In this document: one piece after another, positions 1-7,206 of the stretch
Layout: each line of letters starts with the position of its first letter
How positions within the stretch are numbered: the stretch's first letter is position 1
Virus record (IMG/VR): IMGVR_UViG_3300025771_000186
Coordinates: 1 to 23,949 of that record
Source of the DNA: a virus
Reading direction: 5' to 3' (one strand)
DNA length: 23,949 nt
Translations under genes and position numbers: made by a program
The notes under the pieces: generated by a model
Told to the model about the DNA's origin: nothing
Database searches by the model: none
Seen by the model: only the letters and a program-made list of their open reading frames with translations

Positions 1-28
1 AAACCAAGTTAAACTTAAAACCAAAACC

Positions 29-319
29 ATGACATTTTATTACAAAACCACATCGTGGAGTAATTCTTCACCTGTGAACCAAAAAACCGTTGATTTTTAC
101 AAGCATTTAGCCGATAAAAGCAACTGGCGAATTGTTGAACTACCAAATGGGTTCTTTCAGACCGAGTTTAAGGACATCGAAACACAGGAATGGCGTGATG
201 TTACGCGCCGGGAGTCCATTGAAGCCGCAGAACGGGCAATTGACAAGAGCATTGAGCACTATGAGTACAAATTGCAGTTTGTAAACGGACCAAAAGTGGT
301 AAAAACATTCGAAAAGTAA
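29..319 (+). CDS. Small conserved-looking phage protein of unknown function
   Basis: I do not recognise this 96-residue protein. It has no signal peptide, membrane segment or cysteine. The N-terminal 25 residues are polar (Ser, Thr, Asn, Lys). Residues 33-60 look like a short beta-rich unit with aromatic residues (WRIVELPNGFFQTEF). Residues 61-84 form a charged amphipathic helix (RRESIEAAERAIDKSIEHY). The start follows an A-rich leader, as elsewhere in this genome, and the gene ends 21 bases before groEL, so the two are probably co-transcribed. It might be a small domain acting with the chaperonins, but only position suggests this. Codon use and length fit a real gene. Confidence 0.7.
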   Translation: MTFYYKTTSWSNSSPVNQKTVDFYKHLADKSNWRIVELPNGFFQTEFKDIETQEWRDVTRRESIEAAERAIDKSIEHYEYKLQFVNGPKVVKTFEK

Positions 320-340
320 TTCAAATCAAAATTTAATTAA

Positions 341-1909
341 ATGGAATTTAATAATCCAAGCCTTATTGTAAAAGATTTGGCGTTTGGCAGTGATGCCAGA
401 GAGAAAGTAATTAGCGGTGTTACCAAATTAGCGCGCGCTGTTCGTTCAACCTTAGGAGCCTCAGGACAATGCGTTGTTTATGAGGATGCCATGGGCAATC
501 CGGTGATAACAAAAGACGGAGTAACCGTTGCGGAAAGCGTAGTCTTATACGATCCGGTTGAGAACATTGGTGCAACGCTTATAAAGGAAGCCGCAAAGAA
601 TACAGTGAAAGAGGCAGGGGATGGTACCACAACGGCTACTGTCCTCGCTCATTCACTATTAAAGAGTGCTAATTACGAATTAAAAGGCCATACCGTACGT
701 GAATTAAAAGACGGTATATATAAAGCACAGGACAAAGTATTACGGCTACTAGACAAGCACGCCATACCGGTCACCGGCGATATGCTTAACTCGGTAGCGA
801 CCATCAGCTGCAATAATGATGTCGAACTCGGCGCAGTAATAGGCGAGGCATACGCGAGAGTCGGAAAGGACGGAGTTGTGCTGATGGAAGAATCTGATAC
901 AGAAGAAACATACGTCGAGTTTGTCGACGGCGCCCAGGTTGAGTCTGGTTTAAAGTCACAACATCTGGCCACAGACAAAGACAAGGGCGTTTGCGTACTT
1001 GACAACCCGTATGTACTTATTGTTGATTCACCAATACCTAATATACGTAAAATACAAAGCGTATTAGAGTTTGTGATTAAGAATAACGCTTCATTGCTTA
1101 TTGTAGCATCGGTAGAACAACAACCAATGGCTACGCTTATTGCAAACAAAGTAAAGGGTAATATTAAAGTAAATATTATTGATCCTCCGGGCTTTGGCCC
1201 AACCCGTCGTGACACGGTCGAAGACCTGGCATTTTTGACGGGCGCCAAAATTATGTCGGAAGAGCTAGGTGATGATTTAGACCTCATCCAGCCAGATGTA
1301 CTTGGTAGAGTTACCAAATCGGTAACTGACGCTACAAATACGGTTTTACAGATTGATGACTTAGGTATTGATTTGGACGAACGTATTAAACTGGTTGAAG
1401 ACAGAATTAAAAACGAAACAAACGGCTATCTTAAGAAAAAACACGAAGCACGGCTTGCAATGCTCAACGGGGCAGTAGCGGTTGTAAAAGTATCAGGTCA
1501 ATCTAAGATTGAAATGAAAGAAAAGAAAGATCGTGTTGAAGATGCCATATATGCAGTTAAGGCTGCATTAAAAGAAGGTATTGTGCCAGGAGGCGGTATA
1601 GCGCTCTTAAATGCATCACTTAAGCTTAGCGATAGTAATATAGGTGAAAGTGTCTTAAAAGAGGCCATACGCGCTCCATTTGAGACCATACTAGCCAATG
1701 CTGGTTTGCCTGTGCCGGATGATGTAAACTTTGGTAAAAACAAAGGTATTGATGTGGTAAGTGGTAAAACCATTAATATGGTACGCCACGGAATTATCGA
1801 CCCTGTCTTGGTAACGAAGACCGCTTTAAAAAATGCAGTTAGTGTTGCTACAACTATATTGTCTGCAGATTGTGTAATTAATAACATGCGTTTAGATGAA
1901 AGCAATTAA
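341..1909 (+). CDS. groEL: Phage-encoded chaperonin GroEL (Hsp60, group I)
   Basis: A full-length 522-residue group I chaperonin that should form an ATP-driven folding ring in the host cytoplasm. The equatorial ATP site is intact: KDG at 58-60 (D59 matches E. coli D52), GDGTTTAT at 93-100 (D94 matches D87), D401 in RVEDA (matches catalytic D398) and a PGGG loop near 416-419. Several parts diverge. The normally near-invariant LGPKG segment reads LGASG at 38-42. The apical segment 201-209 replaces the E. coli substrate- and GroES-binding residues Y199, Y203 and F204 with L204, H208 and L209. The GGM-rich C-terminal tail is absent. The stop codon lies inside the start of groES, 14 bases overlapping, so the two are translationally coupled. 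The gene order groEL-groES is the reverse of the usual bacterial operon. The likely role is folding of phage virion proteins. The family assignment is certain; the clients are inferred. Confidence 0.97.
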   Translation: MEFNNPSLIVKDLAFGSDAREKVISGVTKLARAVRSTLGASGQCVVYEDAMGNPVITKDGVTVAESVVLYDPVENIGATLIKEAAKNTVKEAGDGTTTATVLAHSLLKSANYELKGHTVRELKDGIYKAQDKVLRLLDKHAIPVTGDMLNSVATISCNNDVELGAVIGEAYARVGKDGVVLMEESDTEETYVEFVDGAQVESGLKSQHLATDKDKGVCVLDNPYVLIVDSPIPNIRKIQSVLEFVIKNNASLLIVASVEQQPMATLIANKVKGNIKVNIIDPPGFGPTRRDTVEDLAFLTGAKIMSEELGDDLDLIQPDVLGRVTKSVTDATNTVLQIDDLGIDLDERIKLVEDRIKNETNGYLKKKHEARLAMLNGAVAVVKVSGQSKIEMKEKKDRVEDAIYAVKAALKEGIVPGGGIALLNASLKLSDSNIGESVLKEAIRAPFETILANAGLPVPDDVNFGKNKGIDVVSGKTINMVRHGIIDPVLVTKTALKNAVSVATTILSADCVINNMRLDESN

Positions 1910-2153
1910 TTATTACATAATAGTAGAGAAGATAAAAGAGGAGCCGAAAAAAGTAGGCGGACTCGAATTGACCGAATCACAGAATAGTGACATTAGGTAC
2001 TTAAAGGCAAAAGTAATTTCTACTGGTAATTTGGTAGAGGGTATTGCAGACGGCGATATTGTTTGGTATGACAAACACGCTGGGCACGGAATACAATTTA
2101 ACGAAAAACTTTATTATGTGCTAAAAGCAGGTGATATTGTAATTGTAGAATGA
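1896..2153 (+). CDS. groES: Phage co-chaperonin GroES (chaperonin 10)
   Basis: An 85-residue protein, shorter than the usual 94-97. It fits the GroES beta-barrel: an N-terminal strand, a mobile loop at about 15-33 with GGLEL at 21-25 (the GGIVL element in E. coli that docks on GroEL), the ISTGN strand-turn at 41-45, GDIVWY, and a C-terminal AGDIVIVE. Between STGN and GDIVWY only a few residues remain, so the roof hairpin that closes the dome in bacterial GroES is missing, as in phage T4 gp31. The docking triplet is L-E-L, with an acidic residue in the middle. The ATG lies inside the last codons of groEL and the stop overlaps the next start by 4 bases (ATGA). It should cap the upstream phage GroEL, and perhaps the host's. 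The assignment rests on the mobile loop, size and neighbour. Confidence 0.9.
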   Translation: MKAINYYIIVEKIKEEPKKVGGLELTESQNSDIRYLKAKVISTGNLVEGIADGDIVWYDKHAGHGIQFNEKLYYVLKAGDIVIVE

Positions 2154-2590
2154 GATTAACAGCTGATGACCTAAAAGAAATAAATCTATTTAAGTATTAC
2201 AGGCTCGTTAGAAAATGGGCCTGTAAAACTTATGGGTTAAAGGATGCAGATCTTGAGTTACTTATATTTTTAGACTGCCAAGGTCATTTTACAATACAAG
2301 GTTTTAAAGACGGTGAATATATACATTCATGGGATAAAAACCGCTGGGAGCGTCTCCGCCGCGATGGTTGGATAGATGTTTGGCGCCACCGGAATCGCAC
2401 TTCAATTAAATACAGTATATTCAAAACATCGTTCAAGTGTCAGCTTATGATAAAGCGTATTTACCGCATATTATTAGCTGAAGAAGATATTCCTACTACT
2501 GAATCAAACATTTTTTATAAGAACAAGACATATACGGATAAAGTCTTTAATAAGGCTATAGACGATATGATTAAAGACAAAAACAGATGA
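2150..2590 (+). CDS. Small protein with a possible winged helix-turn-helix fold
   Basis: This 146-residue basic protein starts within an ATGA overlap with groES. Residues 1-95 resemble a MarR-type winged helix: an N-terminal helix (INLFKYYRLVRKWACKTYG), a short helix (DADLELLIFLDCQG), a recognition-helix-like stretch (DKNRWERLRRDGWIDVWRHR), then a beta wing (RTSIKYSIF). The C-terminal half is helical and charged and ends in lysines. No membrane segment is seen. Proteins like this occur, from memory, in late-gene clusters of Bacteroidota phages, where it is unclear whether they bind DNA for regulation or for packaging. The fold is inferred by eye and the function is unproven. Its place inside the chaperonin operon argues for expression together with it. 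Confidence 0.75.
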   Translation: MRLTADDLKEINLFKYYRLVRKWACKTYGLKDADLELLIFLDCQGHFTIQGFKDGEYIHSWDKNRWERLRRDGWIDVWRHRNRTSIKYSIFKTSFKCQLMIKRIYRILLAEEDIPTTESNIFYKNKTYTDKVFNKAIDDMIKDKNR

Positions 2591-2835
2591 ACATTCCAAT
2601 TACATCACGTATTAAGCGCGCAGGAAAAAAAGGATGCGGCTGTGGCTGCGATTGCCAATGCGGAAAAACCCCTGCAAAAAAAGCATTAGTAGGTAACCAA
2701 AAAGAATTGCCTATAGCTATACAAGAAGAAATTCTAGCTGCACCGGAAACTGCTGCTAAAATGTGGGGACCTGCAAAACGCAAATATGGAGCTGACGCTG
2801 TTGCTAAAAAACGCGGCTGCGGTATGAAATATTAA
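2587..2835 (+). CDS. Cysteine-rich mini-protein (CGCGCDCQC cluster)
   Basis: This 82-residue protein starts in a 4-base overlap with the previous gene. A lysine-rich N-terminus leads to five cysteines at alternating positions 17, 19, 21, 23 and 25 (GCGCGCDCQCG). A sixth, C78, lies in a second GCG near the C-terminus (KKRGCGMKY). The middle, residues 38-75, is a helix-forming, Ala- and Glu-rich segment. Alternating cysteines with glycine suggest metal binding or cross-linking, but no named zinc-finger or ferredoxin spacing (CxxC) is present. No signal peptide is seen. It is probably a small virion or assembly protein, judging by location only. It is too small to name; conservation of the cysteine run in relatives would be the key evidence. 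Confidence 0.7.
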   Translation: MNIPITSRIKRAGKKGCGCGCDCQCGKTPAKKALVGNQKELPIAIQEEILAAPETAAKMWGPAKRKYGADAVAKKRGCGMKY

Positions 2836-2836
2836 T

Positions 2837-3223
2837 ATGTCGTTTAAGTTAAAGAGCAAAGGAGAAATACTCGGCATTAACGAAGAACTATCTACATATA
2901 ACCATCCGGTGTTTGAAAAAAACTTAGGGGAAAATATCATTGCAGAAGCCAACCGCGACGGCACCACATTTGTAAATAAAAATGCATCAATGGTACAAAA
3001 GCAAGATGCTATTGCTCATGAAAATGTTCATCATTGCCAAATGCAGCAAGGGCGCTTACAATATACAGATGATACCGTTATGTGGAAAAAAAATCCAACT
3101 GACCGTATGCGAGTATACCACAGAGACCAAGGCGTTTTAACCGAAGAGGGATCGCCAGCAAATAAAGAAATAGAAGGATCACCTGCTTTAGAATGGGAAA
3201 AAGAAGCAGATAAATTATCATAA
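2837..3223 (+). CDS. Putative zincin-type metallopeptidase (HExxH...ExEAD)
   Basis: This 128-residue protein carries HENVHH at 61-66, a match to the zinc-binding HExxH motif (H61, E62, H65) in a helix context (DAIAHENVHHCQM). At the C-terminus, 119-127 reads EWEKEADKL, which resembles the ExEA motif that supplies the third zinc ligand (E121 or E123) in compact zincins such as the DUF4157 and M78 types. Between them is a polar linker. There is no signal peptide. It begins one base after the previous gene and is followed two bases later by the next. Possible roles are a virion-maturation protease, a peptidoglycan-acting enzyme (no other lysin is visible beside the nearby holin), or an inactive structural relative. 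The motifs are seen directly; the activity is inferred. Confidence 0.72.
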   Translation: MSFKLKSKGEILGINEELSTYNHPVFEKNLGENIIAEANRDGTTFVNKNASMVQKQDAIAHENVHHCQMQQGRLQYTDDTVMWKKNPTDRMRVYHRDQGVLTEEGSPANKEIEGSPALEWEKEADKLS

Positions 3224-3225
3224 TT

Positions 3226-4188
3226 ATGGGAAGTAAACCAATTACAGCAATTGCTAAGATGAAAAGCTACGAAAACACTGTAGCTAAAAAACTAGGAGAT
3301 CCAACAGATCCGCCAAAATCTGTAGAAGAAGATGTGCGTGATGAAAACAGCAATGATTTATTGCGAGGAAGTGCATCATTTTCATTTGGCCCAGATAAAG
3401 TAACTATTGATCGCCAAGAAAAAACAAGAAATCTAAGGGATAGTGATGTTTGGAACACAAACAGAAATAATGTTCAACAAAAATACGCTGATTTTAAAAG
3501 TTATCAAACCGCTGCTGAAACATATAGAAATGAGCAGGGCGATTCTTTTACTCCTGCGCAAATCGGGACTGGCGAATTTACAGAAATTGTAAATAGACAA
3601 CCAGGCGATTTATTAGCTAAATATGCTTACAAGCCACAAGTAAGAGAAGCTGATACATTTACAATTCGCCAATCACGTAGACAAGACCGAGATGTTCGCG
3701 CTACTAAAAGAAGATTAGACAGAGCTATAAAGAAAGGAAGCCAAGCTGAAATTACTGCATTGCAAGCAAAATACGATAGAAAACTAAAAGAACAAACAGA
3801 AGGGGTAAATCCATATAATACAAGAAGATCAAAAGAAAATATAAAAGCACCAGAGGGAACCCAAACAAAGAGTGAATTTGAAAGCAGATTTGGTGGTAAT
3901 AATATGGGAATACAAGAAATTAAATCTTTTACTCCAGGCGATATAACTTTTTCTACGCCAACAATGCCATCATCAAACCGCACTGCTAGTGATTTTACAG
4001 GTAGCGGGTCGTATTTAAATAGAGGTGCGCGAGTAACTAACGAGCAGCAATTGCAGAATTTTTTTAACTTACACGATAGTGCTGTAAGCGGCAACGAAGG
4101 AAATTTGTGGAATCTTAAAGGGATGCCAAAGAAAGGTAATGTAAATCGTGGCTATAAAATGGGTGGCTACGGAACTAAAAATAAATGA
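3226..4188 (+). CDS. Unrecognised 320-residue polar, lysine/arginine-rich phage protein
   Basis: I do not recognise this protein. It is highly polar with little hydrophobic core: an acidic-basic N-terminus (1-50), a Gln/Asn/Tyr-rich middle (75-125), a strongly charged helix at about 150-192 (RRQDRDVRATKRRLDRAIKKG and onward) that could form a coiled coil or bind DNA, a Ser/Thr/Pro-rich region at 232-262, and a basic tail ending KMGGYGTKNK. No membrane segment, signal peptide or catalytic motif is visible. It is the largest gene in the cluster of small proteins before the holin, and its stop overlaps the next start by 4 bases. A minor virion or DNA-associated internal protein is plausible but unsupported beyond composition and position. 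Confidence 0.75.
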   Translation: MGSKPITAIAKMKSYENTVAKKLGDPTDPPKSVEEDVRDENSNDLLRGSASFSFGPDKVTIDRQEKTRNLRDSDVWNTNRNNVQQKYADFKSYQTAAETYRNEQGDSFTPAQIGTGEFTEIVNRQPGDLLAKYAYKPQVREADTFTIRQSRRQDRDVRATKRRLDRAIKKGSQAEITALQAKYDRKLKEQTEGVNPYNTRRSKENIKAPEGTQTKSEFESRFGGNNMGIQEIKSFTPGDITFSTPTMPSSNRTASDFTGSGSYLNRGARVTNEQQLQNFFNLHDSAVSGNEGNLWNLKGMPKKGNVNRGYKMGGYGTKNK

Positions 4189-4478
4189 TCATGGCTTACG
4201 AACAACTAAACTCACCGTTTCCAAAACTACGCAAAACCACTAAAGGTAAAGGCCGTCATTTCCTAACCGCCAAAGAAGGTGCTGGAATGACTGAAGCCGG
4301 GCGTAAAGCTTATAATAAAGAAACTGGCGGTAATTTAAAAGCGCCTCAGCCAGGCGGCGGAAAGCGTCGTACTTCATATTGTGCTCGTTCAAAAGGGCAA
4401 ATGGAGATGCACAATATTAACTGTAGTAAAACTCCAGACAAAAGAATCTGTGCGGCTCGTCGTCGCTGGAAATGCTAA
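4185..4478 (+). CDS. Basic DUF6321-like phage protein
   Basis: A 97-residue, very basic protein. Its signature is GAGMTEAGRKAYNKETGGNL at 32-51, then a glycine-rich turn, RRTSYCARSKGQM at 61-73, and a C-terminal RICAARRRWKC. The order TxxGRxAYN...G-x-LKAP...SfCARxxG...RRW-x-C matches, from memory, the DUF6321 family common in marine phages; this was not searched. Four cysteines (66, 80, 89, 97) could bind metal. The first ATG (4185) overlaps the previous stop by 4 bases; a second ATG at 4191 gives a protein two residues shorter and may be the true start. The function is unknown. Strong positive charge suggests nucleic-acid contact, possibly inside the capsid, but this is inference. Confidence 0.85.
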   Translation: MIMAYEQLNSPFPKLRKTTKGKGRHFLTAKEGAGMTEAGRKAYNKETGGNLKAPQPGGGKRRTSYCARSKGQMEMHNINCSKTPDKRICAARRRWKC

Positions 4479-4481
4479 ACT

Positions 4482-4913
4482 ATGAGTAAGAAACCTTTTA
4501 AAGAGACTGCGGTAGGTAAGTTTTTACTTAAAAAGCTACCAGGCGTCGTAACAGACGTATTACCAGATAAAGGTGTTCTCGGCATTGTAAAAAACCTTAT
4601 TGACAGTGATGAATCTATATCGTCTGAAGAAAAGGCAAAACTAAAAAAAGAATTGTACGAAATAGAGGTTGCTGATCGTGATAGTGCAAGACAAAGAGAA
4701 GTAGAGGTTAAAAAAGCCGGAGGCCAAGACTGGATGATGTTCATCACCGGTATTATTGGTCTTCTTTCTTTTGTTTTTATGATTTATGCCGTTGTATATA
4801 TTCCTTCGGTTTCTGAAAATGATTTATTTGTACATTTAATGGGAATGATAGAAGGGGTGGTCATTTCAAATATATTTGCATACTACTACGGAACCTCATC
4901 AGATAAGAAGTAA
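4482..4913 (+). CDS. Holin-like membrane protein
   Basis: This 143-residue protein has a long soluble N-terminal part, including an acidic/basic amphipathic helix (SEEKAKLKKELYEIEVADRD, 48-67). Two hydrophobic segments follow, at about 84-107 (WMMFITGIIGLLSFVFMIYA and onward) and 115-136, and the protein ends in YYYGTSSDKK. Its length, C-terminal membrane hairpin and 'YYxGSS' tail match a class of holins common in environmental phages, often grouped with 3TM or GTA-type holins. It would open the inner membrane at lysis. Its stop overlaps the first fibre gene by one base. No endolysin is seen in the window, so the lysis partner is either elsewhere or unrecognised; the HExxH protein at 2837 is one candidate. 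The name is based on topology and tail motif. Confidence 0.8.
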   Translation: MSKKPFKETAVGKFLLKKLPGVVTDVLPDKGVLGIVKNLIDSDESISSEEKAKLKKELYEIEVADRDSARQREVEVKKAGGQDWMMFITGIIGLLSFVFMIYAVVYIPSVSENDLFVHLMGMIEGVVISNIFAYYYGTSSDKK

Positions 4914-5626
4914 TGGCTAGAATAAGTACCTACGCAATTGACAATAATGTTACGTCCCAAGATAAGTGGATAGGTACAGACAGCAATGGAAGTGTTACTA
5001 AAAACTTCACACCGCAGGGTGTTGCTGATTGGATCAATGCTGCTGGTTCAGTTGGAGTCGCCGGGCAAATAACTTTTAGATTTCAGTCTGACCTTACTTA
5101 TGGTAGATCTAGTGGAACAATTTCATTTGATGCTGGTGGCGGCAATCTGACAAACTTTTCTGATGTTACAACATTAAAATTTAGCAAATATAACTCTGGC
5201 AGTGATATTGCTATTAATTTTTTAAATACGTTAATAGATGAATATGTTCTGCTGTGTAAAACAGATGATGTAAACAATTTTGGTATATACAAGATTACGG
5301 CAATTGATCCTGATCTGGATGAACCGGATTTTCATGATATAACGTTTACATTTATTGCAGCAAACGGCAATTTAGAAAAAGATGAATATTATTCTATAAT
5401 TGCATGGCCTTACAATAAAGGCGAAACGAACGATAAACATTATGTGCATAATCAAAATTCAGCCAGTATTGAGTGGCTTGTGACGCATAATTTAAATAAG
5501 TATCCATCGGTTAGTGTTACTTTGTCTACAGGCAGACAAGGTATTGCTGGCGTAGATTATATAAACGAAAACACATTAAAAATAACTTTAATTGCTGCTG
5601 AGAGTGGCAAAGCATATCTAAACTAA
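4913..5626 (+). CDS. Tail fibre or appendage protein with C-terminal GKAYLN domain
   Basis: A 237-residue protein that resembles short fibres of marine phages. The N-terminus (MARISTYAIDNNVTSQDKWI, 1-20, then GTD...TKNFTPQGVADW) matches a frequent virion-attachment leader. The middle is beta-rich and polar. The C-terminal 60 residues (about 177-237) form a recognisable small domain: HNQNSASIEWLVTHNLNKYP, a beta strand with SVTLS, a turn, then YINENTLKITL and the terminal SGKAYLN, which I know from many phage fibre C-termini. It should act in the virion as an adhesin or adaptor. It starts inside the holin stop codon and is followed after 6 bases by another fibre gene. Confidence 0.82.
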   Translation: MARISTYAIDNNVTSQDKWIGTDSNGSVTKNFTPQGVADWINAAGSVGVAGQITFRFQSDLTYGRSSGTISFDAGGGNLTNFSDVTTLKFSKYNSGSDIAINFLNTLIDEYVLLCKTDDVNNFGIYKITAIDPDLDEPDFHDITFTFIAANGNLEKDEYYSIIAWPYNKGETNDKHYVHNQNSASIEWLVTHNLNKYPSVSVTLSTGRQGIAGVDYINENTLKITLIAAESGKAYLN

Positions 5627-5632
5627 CAACAC

Positions 5633-7189
5633 ATGGCTATTCCCTTTTTAAATCACTTAGACTTACGCAGCGTATCGGAATTAAGAAACGCGCTGTTACA
5701 CTTAACAACAGAGGCATCTGCAACAGATGTAGAAGGTAAAATTATTTATGATACTGGTACAAACAGTCTTAAATATTATAATGGTTCTGTATGGGTTAAT
5801 CTTGATGGATCAGGTGATATATCTTCTGTAACTGCCGGAGCTGGTTTAACAGGTGGTGGATCAGACGGAGCAGTAACACTCAATGTTGGTCAGGGTAATG
5901 GTATTGTTGTAGCAGCGGATACTGTATCTCACGCGGATACTTCTAGCGTAAGTGATTTATCACCAAGCTCACGTACTTATATTACTGGGCTTACTTTTGA
6001 CACATATGGTCACGTACAAACCATTAGTACGGGTACAGAAACAGTTGTTGATACAGATAGATATGTAAATAGCGCTTCATTTAATACCGGTACTGGTGTT
6101 TTAACTCTTACAAGAGCTGGTAGTGATACAGCTACTGTTACAGTTGATTTAGATGGGCGTTACCAACCAGCAGGTTCATATGACAACTATGTATCTTGGA
6201 CAATTCAAGATGGCGATACAACGTCTTATCCAATTACTTCCGGTGATACATTACAAATTGCAAGCGGTACGGAAATTATTTCTAATTTTACTGCTGATGA
6301 CGTATTAACTATTAGCCACGCTAATGTTACGCGTTCAAATACAAGTGACAGCTCATCTCCAACATCTGGTGGTAATATTTCTGTAATTGATTCGATTACA
6401 ACAAATGCTCGAGGTCACGTTACGGCAGTTAACACAAAAACAATCACATTGCCGGTTGACGCTGATGTTGATGTTAGTGTATCAAACCTTGTAACTCGTT
6501 TAGGACAGATTACGGGCAATGCTACAATTGGGGGCGCTTCCTCAACTATTACAGTTCCTGGAGATTTAGTTGTAACAGGTACAACAACAACCAATAATGT
6601 TGAAGTTGTTTCTACGTCTAACGGTGTAATTTTTGAAGGTAATGCTGCTGATGAAAACGAAGGTACTTTATTAGCTGGTACTCTTACTGCAGATAGAGTA
6701 TATACATTACCCGATGCAACTGGAACTGTTGCTTTAACATCAGATATTGGTAATGGAACACTTACTGTTCAAGGCACAGGTGCTTTAGGCGGTACAGGAA
6801 CATTCACCGCTAATCAATCTGGTAATACTACAATTAGTATTTCTCACGACGATACCTCAACACAGGCTTCAGTAGATAACTCAGGGCTTACAGTTATTCA
6901 AGATGTAACTCTTGATACTTATGGTCACGTTACTGGTCTTGGGTCTGCTAACTTAACAAGTGGTATTGACGGCAGAATTACTGCAAGACAATATTCAGCT
7001 ACTATTACTGATACAGCTACAGTAACTCATAGTTTAGGAACTAGAGATGTAATTGTACAACTTTATGATGTAACAACTTATGATACGGTTTATGCTGGTG
7101 TAGAAAGAACTTCTACAAATGCAATTGATGTTACATTTGCATCAACACCAACAAACTCTATTAGAGTATTGGTACAAAAGATAGGTTAA
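5633..7189 (+). CDS. Tail fibre protein with DTYGHV repeats
   Basis: A 518-residue Thr-, Ser-, Gly- and Val-rich beta-structural protein. Residues 1-60 form a short N-terminal unit (MAIPFLNHLDLRSVSELRNA, then IIYDTGTNSLKYYNGSVW). After that come GDISSVTAGAGLTGGG and other fibre repeats. Two DTYGHV copies (GLTFDTYGHVQTIS and DVTLDTYGHVTGLG) plus a related NARGHVTAV copy mark a repeated strand-turn unit. A segment around 300-360 has the TLPDATGTVAL element common in fibres. The last 60 residues (TVTHSLGTRDVIVQLYDVTT and onward, ending LVQKIG) look like a compact C-terminal tip. No enzyme motif is seen. It is probably trimeric and involved in host attachment. The assignment rests on composition and repeats. 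Confidence 0.85.
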   Translation: MAIPFLNHLDLRSVSELRNALLHLTTEASATDVEGKIIYDTGTNSLKYYNGSVWVNLDGSGDISSVTAGAGLTGGGSDGAVTLNVGQGNGIVVAADTVSHADTSSVSDLSPSSRTYITGLTFDTYGHVQTISTGTETVVDTDRYVNSASFNTGTGVLTLTRAGSDTATVTVDLDGRYQPAGSYDNYVSWTIQDGDTTSYPITSGDTLQIASGTEIISNFTADDVLTISHANVTRSNTSDSSSPTSGGNISVIDSITTNARGHVTAVNTKTITLPVDADVDVSVSNLVTRLGQITGNATIGGASSTITVPGDLVVTGTTTTNNVEVVSTSNGVIFEGNAADENEGTLLAGTLTADRVYTLPDATGTVALTSDIGNGTLTVQGTGALGGTGTFTANQSGNTTISISHDDTSTQASVDNSGLTVIQDVTLDTYGHVTGLGSANLTSGIDGRITARQYSATITDTATVTHSLGTRDVIVQLYDVTTYDTVYAGVERTSTNAIDVTFASTPTNSIRVLVQKIG

Positions 7190-7206
7190 TAACCAAATAT
7201 AATTAA

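Noticed and set aside
673-1905. Minus-strand open frames opposite groEL
   Set aside because: They are antisense to a clear chaperonin and have Ser/Thr-rich translations typical of shadow frames.
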